Under the pieces are notes generated by a model that saw only the letters and a program-made list of their open reading frames with translations, had not been told where the DNA came from and ran no database searches. This document shows, piece after piece, positions 1 through 5,113 of a DNA stretch of 5,113 nt. Position numbers and translations under genes: made by a program. Positions within the stretch are counted from its first letter, which is position 1, and each line of letters opens with the position of its first letter. The stretch is from Gemmatimonadales bacterium (GTDB lineage Bacteria > Gemmatimonadota > Gemmatimonadetes > Gemmatimonadales > GWC2-71-9), in contig SPDF01000156.1 of assembly GCA_004525055.1 (NCBI GenBank), positions 1-5,113 on the forward strand. Direction: 5' to 3'.

Positions 1-465
1 CGCGACGGACTCAAGCCAGGCGCCAAGTACTATGAATGGGAGTCGAAGGGTGTCCCGTTCCGGCTCGAACTCGGCCCCCGCGACCTGGCGGCCGAACAGG
101 TGATGCTGGCGCGGCGCACCGGCGGCAAGGAGCCAGTGCCGATGGCCGGTCTCGGCGACCGGATCCACGTCGAGATCGACGCGATGCAGCAGGCGCTTCT
201 CGGTGCAGCAGTGGCCCGGCGCGAGGCGGCAACCATCCGCGGGGCGTCGCGCGAACAGCTGGTGGAGGCCATGAACGGACCTGGCGGCTTCGTCTACGGC
301 GGCTGGTGCGGCGATGCCACCTGCGAAGCCGATATCAAGGAGCAGACGAAGGCCACCATCCGAGTCCTCCCCGACGAAGAGTTCCGTTCCGATCCCGCGC
401 CGACCCGCTGCGTCTGGTGCAACCGCGACGCCGTGACGGAGGCGGTGTGGGCAAAGGCGTACTAG
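1..465 (+). CDS. proS: Prolyl-tRNA synthetase, C-terminal part (5' end outside window)
   Basis: This is the last 154 residues of a cytoplasmic class II aminoacyl-tRNA synthetase that charges tRNA-Pro with proline. The frame is open from base 1. Fragment residues 12-28 contain the block WESKGVPFRLELGPRDL, typical of the anticodon-binding domain of archaeal/eukaryotic-type ProRS, a form also found in many bacteria and lacking the large editing insertion of the E. coli type. The remainder is the C-terminal zinc domain. Its likely zinc ligands are Cys103, Cys108, Cys137 and Cys140 (a CX4C pair and a CX2C pair), around an IKEQTKATIRVLP segment. The protein ends in AKAY; a C-terminal tyrosine reaching towards the active site is known in this family, so the stop looks authentic. 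The TAG at 463-465 overlaps a candidate GTG start of lysA by one base, suggesting an operon. The catalytic core is not visible. Family identity is secure; the subclass rests on the zinc domain. Confidence 0.93.
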   Translation, partial: RDGLKPGAKYYEWESKGVPFRLELGPRDLAAEQVMLARRTGGKEPVPMAGLGDRIHVEIDAMQQALLGAAVARREAATIRGASREQLVEAMNGPGGFVYGGWCGDATCEADIKEQTKATIRVLPDEEFRSDPAPTRCVWCNRDAVTEAVWAKAY

Positions 466-1796
466 TGGCGGGGCAGGGGGGCAGCGGGGCAGCGCGGCAA
501 TCAGCCTTGCTGGACGACGCGGGCATTGTGGTGACGAAGGACGGGTTGGAGATGGCGGGGGTGCCACTCGCGCGGATCGCGGGCGAGGTGGGCACCCCCG
601 TCTTCGTCTACAATGCGGAGACGATCCGTCGGCAGTTCCGGGCGCTGGAGGCGGCCTTTGCGGGTGTCCCCCACCGCATCTGCTACGCCGTCAAGGCAAA
701 CAGCAACCTCGCCATCCTGCGGTTGATGCATGACCTGGGCGCCGGAGCTGACCTCGTATCCGCGGGGGAGATGCGCCGGGCAATCGCCGCGGGATTTGCG
801 CCGGCGAACCTCGTCTTCAGCGGTGTGGGGAAGACCGCCACAGAGTTGGAGGAGACGGTCGCCGCTGGCATTGGGCAGGTGAATGTCGAATCGATCGAGG
901 AACTCAAGCTCCTCGGCGCGGTTGCGGCGCGTCTTGATCGCGTCACGTCCGTAGGCATTCGGGTGAATCCTGACGTGACCACCGACACGCATCCCTATAT
1001 CTCGACGAGCCATGGCGGTATCAAGTTCGGCGTTCCCCACGATCAGGTGCGCTCGGCTGCGGACTATATTCGCGATCATCCCTACTTGCGGCTCACTGCC
1101 GTCGCCATGCACCTGGGCAGCCAGCTCCTCGACCCGGCGCCGTATGCCGAGGCGCTGGGGAAGTTGGTCGCCCTGGTGAAGGAACTGCGTCGCACCGGCA
1201 TCTCCACTCTCGAGTCGCTGGACATCGGCGGCGGACTGGGAATCCGGTATCAGGCCGGGGCCGCACCAGGAATGGACCCTGTTGCGCTCGCCGAGGTGGT
1301 CGGTCCCCTCGCCGTGAAAGCGGGGCTGCCCATCACGATGGAGCCGGGGAGATTCCTGGTCGGCAGCGCGGGGGTCCTGTTGACGGAGGTCCTCTACCGG
1401 AAGCATTCGGGGGGACGGGACTTCGTCATCGTGGACGCGGCCATGAACGATCTGCTGCGGCCGAGCCTCTATCGTGCACACCACGAGATCGTGGAGGTGG
1501 TGCCGGCCGGCCGCGAAGCCGGCCCGGTGGATGTTGTCGGACCGATTTGTGAGACGGGCGACTTTCTTGCCCTCGAGCGCGTCCTGCCGAAGGTCGAGCC
1601 CGGGGAACGGCTGGCTGCGCTCTGCGCCGGCGCCTACGGTTTTGCGATGAGCTCCAACTACAACACGCGGGCCCGGGTGGCGGAAGTGCTGGTCGACGGG
1701 GGGCGCGCGGCGGTCGTGCGCCCGCGCGAATCGGTCGACAGCCTCTTCGCGTCCGAGATCGCCGATCCCTTTGCCACCCTCTCCGACAACGGCTGA
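465..1796 (+). CDS. lysA: Diaminopimelate decarboxylase (last step of lysine synthesis)
   Basis: This PLP-dependent fold-III decarboxylase converts meso-2,6-diaminopimelate to L-lysine and CO2 in the cytoplasm. From GTG 465 it has 443 residues: an alanine-racemase-like TIM barrel, then a beta-domain. Visible motifs are YAVKANSN with the PLP lysine K77, HLGSQ at 216-220, DIGGGLGIRY at 253-262 (phosphate-binding glycines), EPGRF at 293-297, CETGD at 362-366 (active-site Cys supplied to the partner subunit of the dimer) and AYGFAMSSNYN with Tyr391. The start is uncertain. GTG 465 overlaps the proS stop and has AAGG at 454-457 upstream, but it gives a Gly/Ala-rich N-terminus encoded by an 8-bp tandem repeat. 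TTG 507 or GTG 528 would give 429 or 422 residues, nearer the usual length of about 420; neither has a clear ribosome binding site. ATG 552 is probably too late because the family's DGLEMAGVPL lead-in would be lost. The same frame is open back to base 36, but that part is a shadow of proS. Confidence 0.96.
   Translation: MAGQGGSGAARQSALLDDAGIVVTKDGLEMAGVPLARIAGEVGTPVFVYNAETIRRQFRALEAAFAGVPHRICYAVKANSNLAILRLMHDLGAGADLVSAGEMRRAIAAGFAPANLVFSGVGKTATELEETVAAGIGQVNVESIEELKLLGAVAARLDRVTSVGIRVNPDVTTDTHPYISTSHGGIKFGVPHDQVRSAADYIRDHPYLRLTAVAMHLGSQLLDPAPYAEALGKLVALVKELRRTGISTLESLDIGGGLGIRYQAGAAPGMDPVALAEVVGPLAVKAGLPITMEPGRFLVGSAGVLLTEVLYRKHSGGRDFVIVDAAMNDLLRPSLYRAHHEIVEVVPAGREAGPVDVVGPICETGDFLALERVLPKVEPGERLAALCAGAYGFAMSSNYNTRARVAEVLVDGGRAAVVRPRESVDSLFASEIADPFATLSDNG
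470..501 (+). repeat. Three tandem 8-bp units GGGGCAGS plus a degenerate fourth
   Basis: Units are GGGGCAGG (470-477), GGGGCAGC (478-485) and GGGGCAGC (486-493), followed by GCGGCAAT (494-501), which keeps five of eight bases. The array starts 5 bases after the proS stop. It lies inside lysA if translation starts at GTG 465, or in its leader if it starts at TTG 507 or GTG 528. The unit length is not a multiple of three. Confidence 0.8.
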
Positions 1797-1800
1797 GGAG
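1796..1800 (+). promoter_or_regulatory. Ribosome binding site of guaA
   Basis: AGGAG lies 8 bases before ATG 1809 and shares its first base with the lysA stop codon (TGA at 1794-1796). It is the clearest Shine-Dalgarno sequence in the window. It fixes the guaA start and places it close enough to the lysA stop for translational coupling. Confidence 0.8.
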
Positions 1801-1808
1801 CCAGCGGA

Positions 1809-3368
1809 ATGGACACTCCCAGGCACCACGACGGCATCCTGATCCTCGACTACGGATCCCAGTTCACCCAGTTGATCGCACGCCGGGTGCGCGAGGCCCA
1901 TGTTTATTGCGAAATCCACCCGGGGACCCGGTCCCTGGAGTGGATTCGTGAATGGGGTCCGAAGGGGATCATCCTCTCGGGCGGCCCCAATTCGGTGTAC
2001 GACGAGGCGGCGCCCACCGCACCGCCGGGCATTCTGGATCTCGGTGTCCCGATCCTCGGCCTGTGCTACGGCATGCAGATCCTCGCCCAGATGGCGGGAG
2101 CCGAGGTGGTCGGGGCCGATCGGCGCGAGTACGGAAGGGCGGTGATCACGGTGGCAGGCGGCAAGTTGTTCAGCGGTTTTGCCGTTGGTGAAGAGACCGC
2201 GGTTTGGATGAGTCATGGAGACCATGTCGACACGCCGCCCCCCGGGTTCAGGCTCACCGCCTCCAGCCCCAACTGCCCGGTGGCAGGCTTCGAACATGAG
2301 AGCCGGCCGATTTTCGGGGTCCAGTTTCATCCCGAGGTGGCGCACACGGCGCGTGGTGGCGAGATCATCGGCGCCTTCCTGTTTGACGTCTGCGGGGCCA
2401 CCCCCGACTGGACGGCGGGGCACTTCGTCGAAACCGAGACGACTCGCATCCGCGAACTGGCGGGTTCCGCCCGCGTCATCTGCGGTCTCTCCGGAGGCGT
2501 GGACTCCTCTGTGGCGGCGGCGCTTGTCCACCGGGCGGTCGGTGATCGACTGACCTGCATCTTCGTCGATCATGGCCTGCTCCGGTTGCATGAGCGTGAG
2601 CAGGTCGAGGCGACCTTCCGACGCCACCTGGGTATCGACCTGCGGGTCGTGGAGGCGAGCGAGCTCTTCCTGACGGCACTCGATGGAATCAGCGACCCTG
2701 AGGAGAAGCGCCGCCGGATCGGGCACACCTTCATCGACGTCTTCGAGTCAGAGGCAAAGCAGGTGGGGTCGGACGTCGGATTTCTGGTGCAGGGGACGCT
2801 CTATCCCGACGTGATCGAGTCGGTGTCTCCCACGGGCGGACCGTCGGTCACCATCAAGACCCACCACAACGTCGGCGGCTTGCCGGAGCGGCTCCCGTTC
2901 AAGCTGATCGAACCGCTGCGCGAATTGTTCAAGGACGAGGTACGACAGGTGGGGCGGGAACTCGGGTTGCCCGAGGAGATGGTGGGGCGCCACCCATTCC
3001 CCGGCCCCGGGCTGGCCATCCGCATCCTCGGCGCGGTGACGAAGCCGGAACTCGACATCCTCCGCGCGGTGGACGACATCTACATCGAGGAGATTCGGGC
3101 GGCGGGGCTGTACGACGACATCTGGCAGGCCTTTGCGGTCCTGCTGCCAATTCGGTCCGTGGGGGTCCAGGGAGATTTCCGCACCTATGATCAGGCCGTG
3201 GCGCTCCGGGCGGTCACCAGCCGGGACGGAATGACGGCCGACTGGTTCCCCTTCCCGCACGAGGTCCTGTCGCACATCTCGAACCGGATCGCGAACGAGG
3301 TGAAGGGCGTCAACCGGGTGGTGTACGACGTGAGCAGCAAGCCGCCCGCCACCATCGAGTGGGAGTAG
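1809..3368 (+). CDS. guaA: GMP synthase, glutamine-hydrolysing
   Basis: The enzyme converts XMP to GMP using ATP and ammonia from glutamine, the last step of de novo guanine nucleotide synthesis, in the cytoplasm. The protein has 519 residues, a normal length for the single-chain bacterial form. The class I glutamine amidotransferase domain covers about residues 10-198. It has DYGSQFTQLIARR near the start, ILSGGPNSVYDE, the catalytic nucleophile C86 in GLCYGMQ, and H174 and E176 in QFHPEV completing the triad. The ATP-pyrophosphatase domain follows from about 199, with the PP-loop SGGVDSS at 228-234, FVDHGLLR, and QGTLYPDVIES at 328-338. The C-terminal XMP-binding/dimerisation domain includes HPFPGPGL at 395-402 and ends with the characteristic SKPPATIEWE. 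All key residues are present. ATG 1809 is supported by AGGAG 8 bases upstream. The 12-base gap after lysA indicates cotranscription. The gene converges on the ptsN-like gene with a 6-bp gap. Confidence 0.98.
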   Translation: MDTPRHHDGILILDYGSQFTQLIARRVREAHVYCEIHPGTRSLEWIREWGPKGIILSGGPNSVYDEAAPTAPPGILDLGVPILGLCYGMQILAQMAGAEVVGADRREYGRAVITVAGGKLFSGFAVGEETAVWMSHGDHVDTPPPGFRLTASSPNCPVAGFEHESRPIFGVQFHPEVAHTARGGEIIGAFLFDVCGATPDWTAGHFVETETTRIRELAGSARVICGLSGGVDSSVAAALVHRAVGDRLTCIFVDHGLLRLHEREQVEATFRRHLGIDLRVVEASELFLTALDGISDPEEKRRRIGHTFIDVFESEAKQVGSDVGFLVQGTLYPDVIESVSPTGGPSVTIKTHHNVGGLPERLPFKLIEPLRELFKDEVRQVGRELGLPEEMVGRHPFPGPGLAIRILGAVTKPELDILRAVDDIYIEEIRAAGLYDDIWQAFAVLLPIRSVGVQGDFRTYDQAVALRAVTSRDGMTADWFPFPHEVLSHISNRIANEVKGVNRVVYDVSSKPPATIEWE

Positions 3369-3374
3369 CGAGGC

Positions 3375-3827
3375 CTAGACGCCCTTGTCGGCGAGCAATT
3401 GGAAGAACTCCTCGGCTGACCCCACCTCTGCCAGCTGCTCGCGCACACCCGGCTCCTTGGCGAGCTGAGCGATCTTGCCGAGGGTGGGCAGGTACTGGTT
3501 CGACATCTCGTTCGGGGGCGCCACAATCAGGAAGACGTGGTGGACCGGCTGCCCGTCGGCGGCGTCGAACGCGAGTCCCGCGGGAGAGTAGCCGTAGGCG
3601 AGCTGCAGGCGGCTGACCACCAGCGAACGGCAATGGGGCACGGCAACACCTCGCCCAACGCCGGTGGAGCCCAGGGTTTCCCGCCGGTGCAGCATCTTGA
3701 GCAGTGTGTCCGTCGATTTCTGGTCGACGTGCAGCAAGCCGACCATCTCGGCGAGCGCCTCCTCCTTGGTGGTGGCGGCGAGCGGCAGCCGGACGGCGTC
3801 GGGTGCGAAGAATTCTCTGAGATGCAT
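3375..3827 (-). CDS. ptsN: PTS EIIA type-2 domain protein (PtsN-like)
   Basis: This stand-alone 150-residue protein is the fructose/mannitol-type EIIA domain, which accepts a phosphoryl group on a histidine from HPr or NPr. Single-domain forms such as EIIA-Ntr are usually regulators rather than sugar transporters. The core signature is visible: HRRETLGSTGVGRGVAVPH at 47-65, in which H65 is the expected phospho-histidine and the RRE before it is conserved. A VFLIVAPP strand follows, then a C-terminal region (NQYLPTLGKIAQLAKEPGVREQL) matching the family's helical end. There is no membrane segment and no fused EIIB, EIIC or GAF domain. Length is typical. No other PTS gene, sigma-54 gene or transporter is in the window, so its partners are unknown. 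No Shine-Dalgarno sequence precedes the ATG; a promoter-like sequence sits very close instead. Cys66 follows the active His where Gly or Ala is common. The symbol reflects family resemblance; a metabolic IIA role is not excluded. Confidence 0.88.
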   Translation of the reverse strand: MHLREFFAPDAVRLPLAATTKEEALAEMVGLLHVDQKSTDTLLKMLHRRETLGSTGVGRGVAVPHCRSLVVSRLQLAYGYSPAGLAFDAADGQPVHHVFLIVAPPNEMSNQYLPTLGKIAQLAKEPGVREQLAEVGSAEEFFQLLADKGV

Positions 3828-3864
3828 GACGCGGAAGCTAATCGCCGCCCGGAACGCGTGTCAA
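3828..3864 (-). promoter_or_regulatory. Candidate promoter of the ptsN-like gene, possibly leaderless
   Basis: Reading the minus strand, a perfect TTGACA (3864-3859) is followed after 18 bp by TAGCTT (3840-3835), which matches three of six bases of TATAAT. Only 7 bases separate this -10 box from the ATG, so transcription would begin at or within about 2 bases of the start codon. This agrees with the absence of a Shine-Dalgarno sequence. The -35 is strong and the -10 weak, and no transcript data are available. Confidence 0.45.
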
Positions 3865-3874
3865 ATCGCTATCA

Positions 3875-3909
3875 TTGCTCGGTTTAGGCCATGGCCGTAT
3901 TTTGGGAGC
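3875..3909 (+). promoter_or_regulatory. Candidate promoter of dusB-larB, possibly leaderless
   Basis: TTGCTC (3875-3880, three of six consensus bases) and TATTTT (3898-3903, four of six) are separated by 17 bp. The -10 ends 6 bases before ATG 3910, so the expected start of transcription is about the A of the ATG. The GGGAG at 3904-3908 lies only 1 base before the ATG, too close to act as a normal Shine-Dalgarno sequence. The -35 box is 10 bp from the oppositely directed -35 of the ptsN-like gene. Confidence 0.42.
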
Positions 3910-4893
3910 ATGCGGCTACCCTATCTCGTTCCCCACGATTTCGCCCTGATCCTGGCCCCGATGGCCGGGGTCTCGGAGCCACCGTTTCGCCAGATCTCCC
4001 GGCGGATGGGGGCGGATGTCGTGTTGTCGGAATTTCTGTCCTCCGAGGCGATCCGCCGCCGAATTCGGAACACGCTGGAAGGGGCGGAGTTCGAGGAGTG
4101 CGAGCGGCCGATCGGAATCCAGATTTACGGCGCCGAGCCCACTGCCATGGCGGAGGCCACGGCGCTCATCACAGCGCATTACAAGCCGGAGTTCATCGAC
4201 ATCAATTTCGGGTGCCCTGTCAAGAAGGTGGTCAGGCGGAACGGCGGGTCGGGTTGCCTGCGGGAACCACAGCTGATCACGGACATCATCCGCGCGTGCG
4301 TCGGCGCGACGCACCTCCCGGTGACCGTGAAGACCCGGAGCGGCTGGAACGATGACATGCGGGACCCGGTCGGGATTGCGCTCCGGATGCAGGACGCGGG
4401 CGCCAAGGCGTTCACGCTGCACGCCCGAACGCGGACCCAGATGTACTCCGGCAAGGCAAACTGGGACGAAATCGCACGGGTGGTCGAGGCCCTCGACATT
4501 CCAGTCATTGGCAACGGTGACGTGCAGTCTCCTGAGGATGTCGTGCGCATGCGCGACCACACCAAGGCGGCCGGCGTGATGGTTGGGCGGGGTGCGTTCG
4601 GCAACCCGTGGCTCTTCCGCGATGCCCGGGCCTTGCTCGAGGGCCGTCAGAAGCCGGAGCCGCCGACACCGGCCGAGCGATTCGAGTTGGCGCTCACCCA
4701 CGCGCGACTTGCGCTGCGGCTGCAGGGCGATAGCCGCAAGACGGTCGTCGAGTTCCGCAAGCACTTCGGCTGGTACACCAAGGGCCTCCACGGATCCAGC
4801 GAGCTCCGCCAGCGGCTCTTTCAGGTGGAGTCAGTCGCGGAGGCCGAGCAGATCTTTGTGCAGTATCTCGCTCCGCTGGCGCAGGTGGCGTGA
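3910..4893 (+). CDS. dusB: tRNA-dihydrouridine synthase, DusB type
   Basis: This FMN- and NAD(P)H-dependent enzyme reduces specific uridines in tRNA to dihydrouridine. The protein has 327 residues. It is an N-terminal TIM barrel followed by the C-terminal helical tRNA-binding domain. Motifs in order are LAPMAGVSEPPFR just after the start (FMN binding), QIYGAEP, DINFGCPVKKVV with catalytic Cys102, VTVKTRSGW with Lys141, LHARTRTQMYSG with His171, VIGNGDV with Asn202-Gly203-Asp204, and GVMVGRGAFGNPWLF around 224-238 (phosphate binding). The end, HFGWYTKGLHGSSELRQRL, matches the DusB helical domain. ATG 3910 gives the usual short lead-in before the first barrel strand. The reading frame is open further upstream, but that part is antisense to the ptsN-like gene and does not resemble the family. 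The stop overlaps the larB start by 4 bases, so the two are probably cotranscribed. The Dus family is certain; the exact subfamily and target uridine are inferred. Confidence 0.95.
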   Translation: MRLPYLVPHDFALILAPMAGVSEPPFRQISRRMGADVVLSEFLSSEAIRRRIRNTLEGAEFEECERPIGIQIYGAEPTAMAEATALITAHYKPEFIDINFGCPVKKVVRRNGGSGCLREPQLITDIIRACVGATHLPVTVKTRSGWNDDMRDPVGIALRMQDAGAKAFTLHARTRTQMYSGKANWDEIARVVEALDIPVIGNGDVQSPEDVVRMRDHTKAAGVMVGRGAFGNPWLFRDARALLEGRQKPEPPTPAERFELALTHARLALRLQGDSRKTVVEFRKHFGWYTKGLHGSSELRQRLFQVESVAEAEQIFVQYLAPLAQVA

Positions 4894-5113
4894 GCCCCGA
4901 GCGGCTGGCCGCGCTGCTGGCGGAAGTGTCGGCCGGTGCGGTCACTCCAGCGGCGGCACTCGAACTGCTACGCCATTTTCCCTCCGAGCAACTCCCATTC
5001 GCCAGCCTCGATCATCATCGCACCCTCCGGCAGGGACAGCCGGAGGTGATCTTCTGCGCCGGCAAGACGGTGGAGCAGGTGGTGGTGATCGCCGAGCGGC
5101 TCGTCGCCGCGTC
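4890..5113 (+). CDS. larB: LarB, nickel-pincer cofactor biosynthesis (N-terminal part; 3' end outside window)
   Basis: LarB carboxylates the pyridinium ring of nicotinic acid adenine dinucleotide and hydrolyses its phosphoanhydride. This is the first step towards the nickel-pincer nucleotide cofactor of lactate racemase and related LarA-type racemases and epimerases. The 74 visible residues start at GTG 4890 with a short helical stretch (SPERLAALLAEVSAG). They then show the signature DHHRTLRQGQPEVIFCAGKT at 41-60 and EQVVVIAERLVAA, which match the N-terminal domain of LarB ahead of its PurE-like AIR-carboxylase domain. The full protein is usually about 230-250 residues, so roughly two thirds lies beyond the window. 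The GTG overlaps the dusB TGA in a GTGA arrangement, and AGGTGG at 4883-4888 is too close for a strong ribosome binding site, so translation probably depends on coupling to dusB. larC, larE and larA are not visible here. Confidence 0.9.
   Translation, partial: MSPERLAALLAEVSAGAVTPAAALELLRHFPSEQLPFASLDHHRTLRQGQPEVIFCAGKTVEQVVVIAERLVAA

Noticed and set aside
36..464. Upstream extension of the lysA frame as a longer or fused protein
   Set aside because: It overlaps the conserved C-terminal coding sequence of proS in another frame, and its Arg/Gly-rich translation is typical of a GC-rich shadow.
501..2726. A 741-codon open frame on the minus strand across lysA and most of guaA
   Set aside because: It is in exact codon register with both plus-strand genes. 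Its stops would need TTA, CTA or TCA codons in lysA/guaA, which are rare at this GC content; it is bounded by TCA at 501 and a TCA codon at 2748. The protein looks like no known family, while the plus strand carries full LysA and GuaA motifs.
2748..3275. A 175-codon minus-strand frame inside guaA
   Set aside because: It is the same register effect as the long antisense frame. The conserved GuaA sequence on the plus strand explains the region.
3840..3869. Direct repeat AATCGC (3840-3845 and 3864-3869) in the divergent promoter region, as a possible operator
   Set aside because: A six-base match at this length is expected by chance, and it has no dyad symmetry.
3664..3909. Upstream extension of dusB to an earlier ATG
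   Set aside because: It would be antisense to the ptsN-like gene and across both promoters, and the added residues do not resemble the Dus family.
3891..4355. A 154-codon plus-strand frame starting 19 bases before dusB
   Set aside because: It is an out-of-frame shadow of dusB rich in Arg, Gly and His. It has no ribosome binding site or family resemblance.
3916..4791. A 291-codon minus-strand frame inside dusB
   Set aside because: It is the antisense shadow of dusB, without recognisable domain motifs or a start context.
1..5113. CRISPR, insertion sequence, phage, toxin-antitoxin, riboswitch or RNA gene
   Set aside because: No spaced repeats, transposase motifs, terminal inverted repeats, tRNA-like folds or leader space for a riboswitch were seen; nearly all bases are accounted for by recognised genes.

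Overview
The window is GC-rich bacterial DNA, with G or C at most third codon positions, packed with six housekeeping or metabolic genes and almost no non-coding space. The gene content is chromosomal. I see no insertion sequence, integrase, phage gene, CRISPR array, tRNA or rRNA. The archaeal/eukaryotic-type prolyl-tRNA synthetase, the proS-lysA-guaA order and the style of the protein sequences would fit a soil-type, Gemmatimonadota-like bacterium. That placement is a low-confidence inference from memory; no search was run.

Left block (1-3368, plus strand): the 3' end of proS, then lysA (diaminopimelate decarboxylase), then guaA (GMP synthase). The proS stop overlaps a candidate GTG start of lysA by one base. 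The lysA stop lies against the Shine-Dalgarno sequence of guaA. The three genes therefore look like one transcription unit supplying prolyl-tRNA, lysine and GMP for translation and growth. Three tandem 8-bp units (GGGGCAGS) sit at the proS/lysA junction and make the lysA start uncertain.

Middle (3375-3827, minus strand): a single-domain PTS EIIA type-2 (PtsN-like) protein. It converges on guaA with only 6 bp between the two stop codons.

Right block (3910-5113, plus strand): dusB (tRNA-dihydrouridine synthase), overlapped by 4 bases by the start of larB (nickel-pincer cofactor biosynthesis). larB runs off the end of the window and, having no stop here, is easily missed. The 82-bp gap between the ptsN-like gene and dusB is the only real intergenic region. 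It holds two back-to-back promoter-like sequences whose -10 boxes are 7 and 6 bp from the respective ATG codons. Neither gene has a well-placed Shine-Dalgarno sequence, so both transcripts may be leaderless.

I found no convincing undescribed multi-gene system. The items most worth checking are the paired leaderless promoters, the frame-breaking tandem repeat at the start of lysA, and the dusB-larB coupling.
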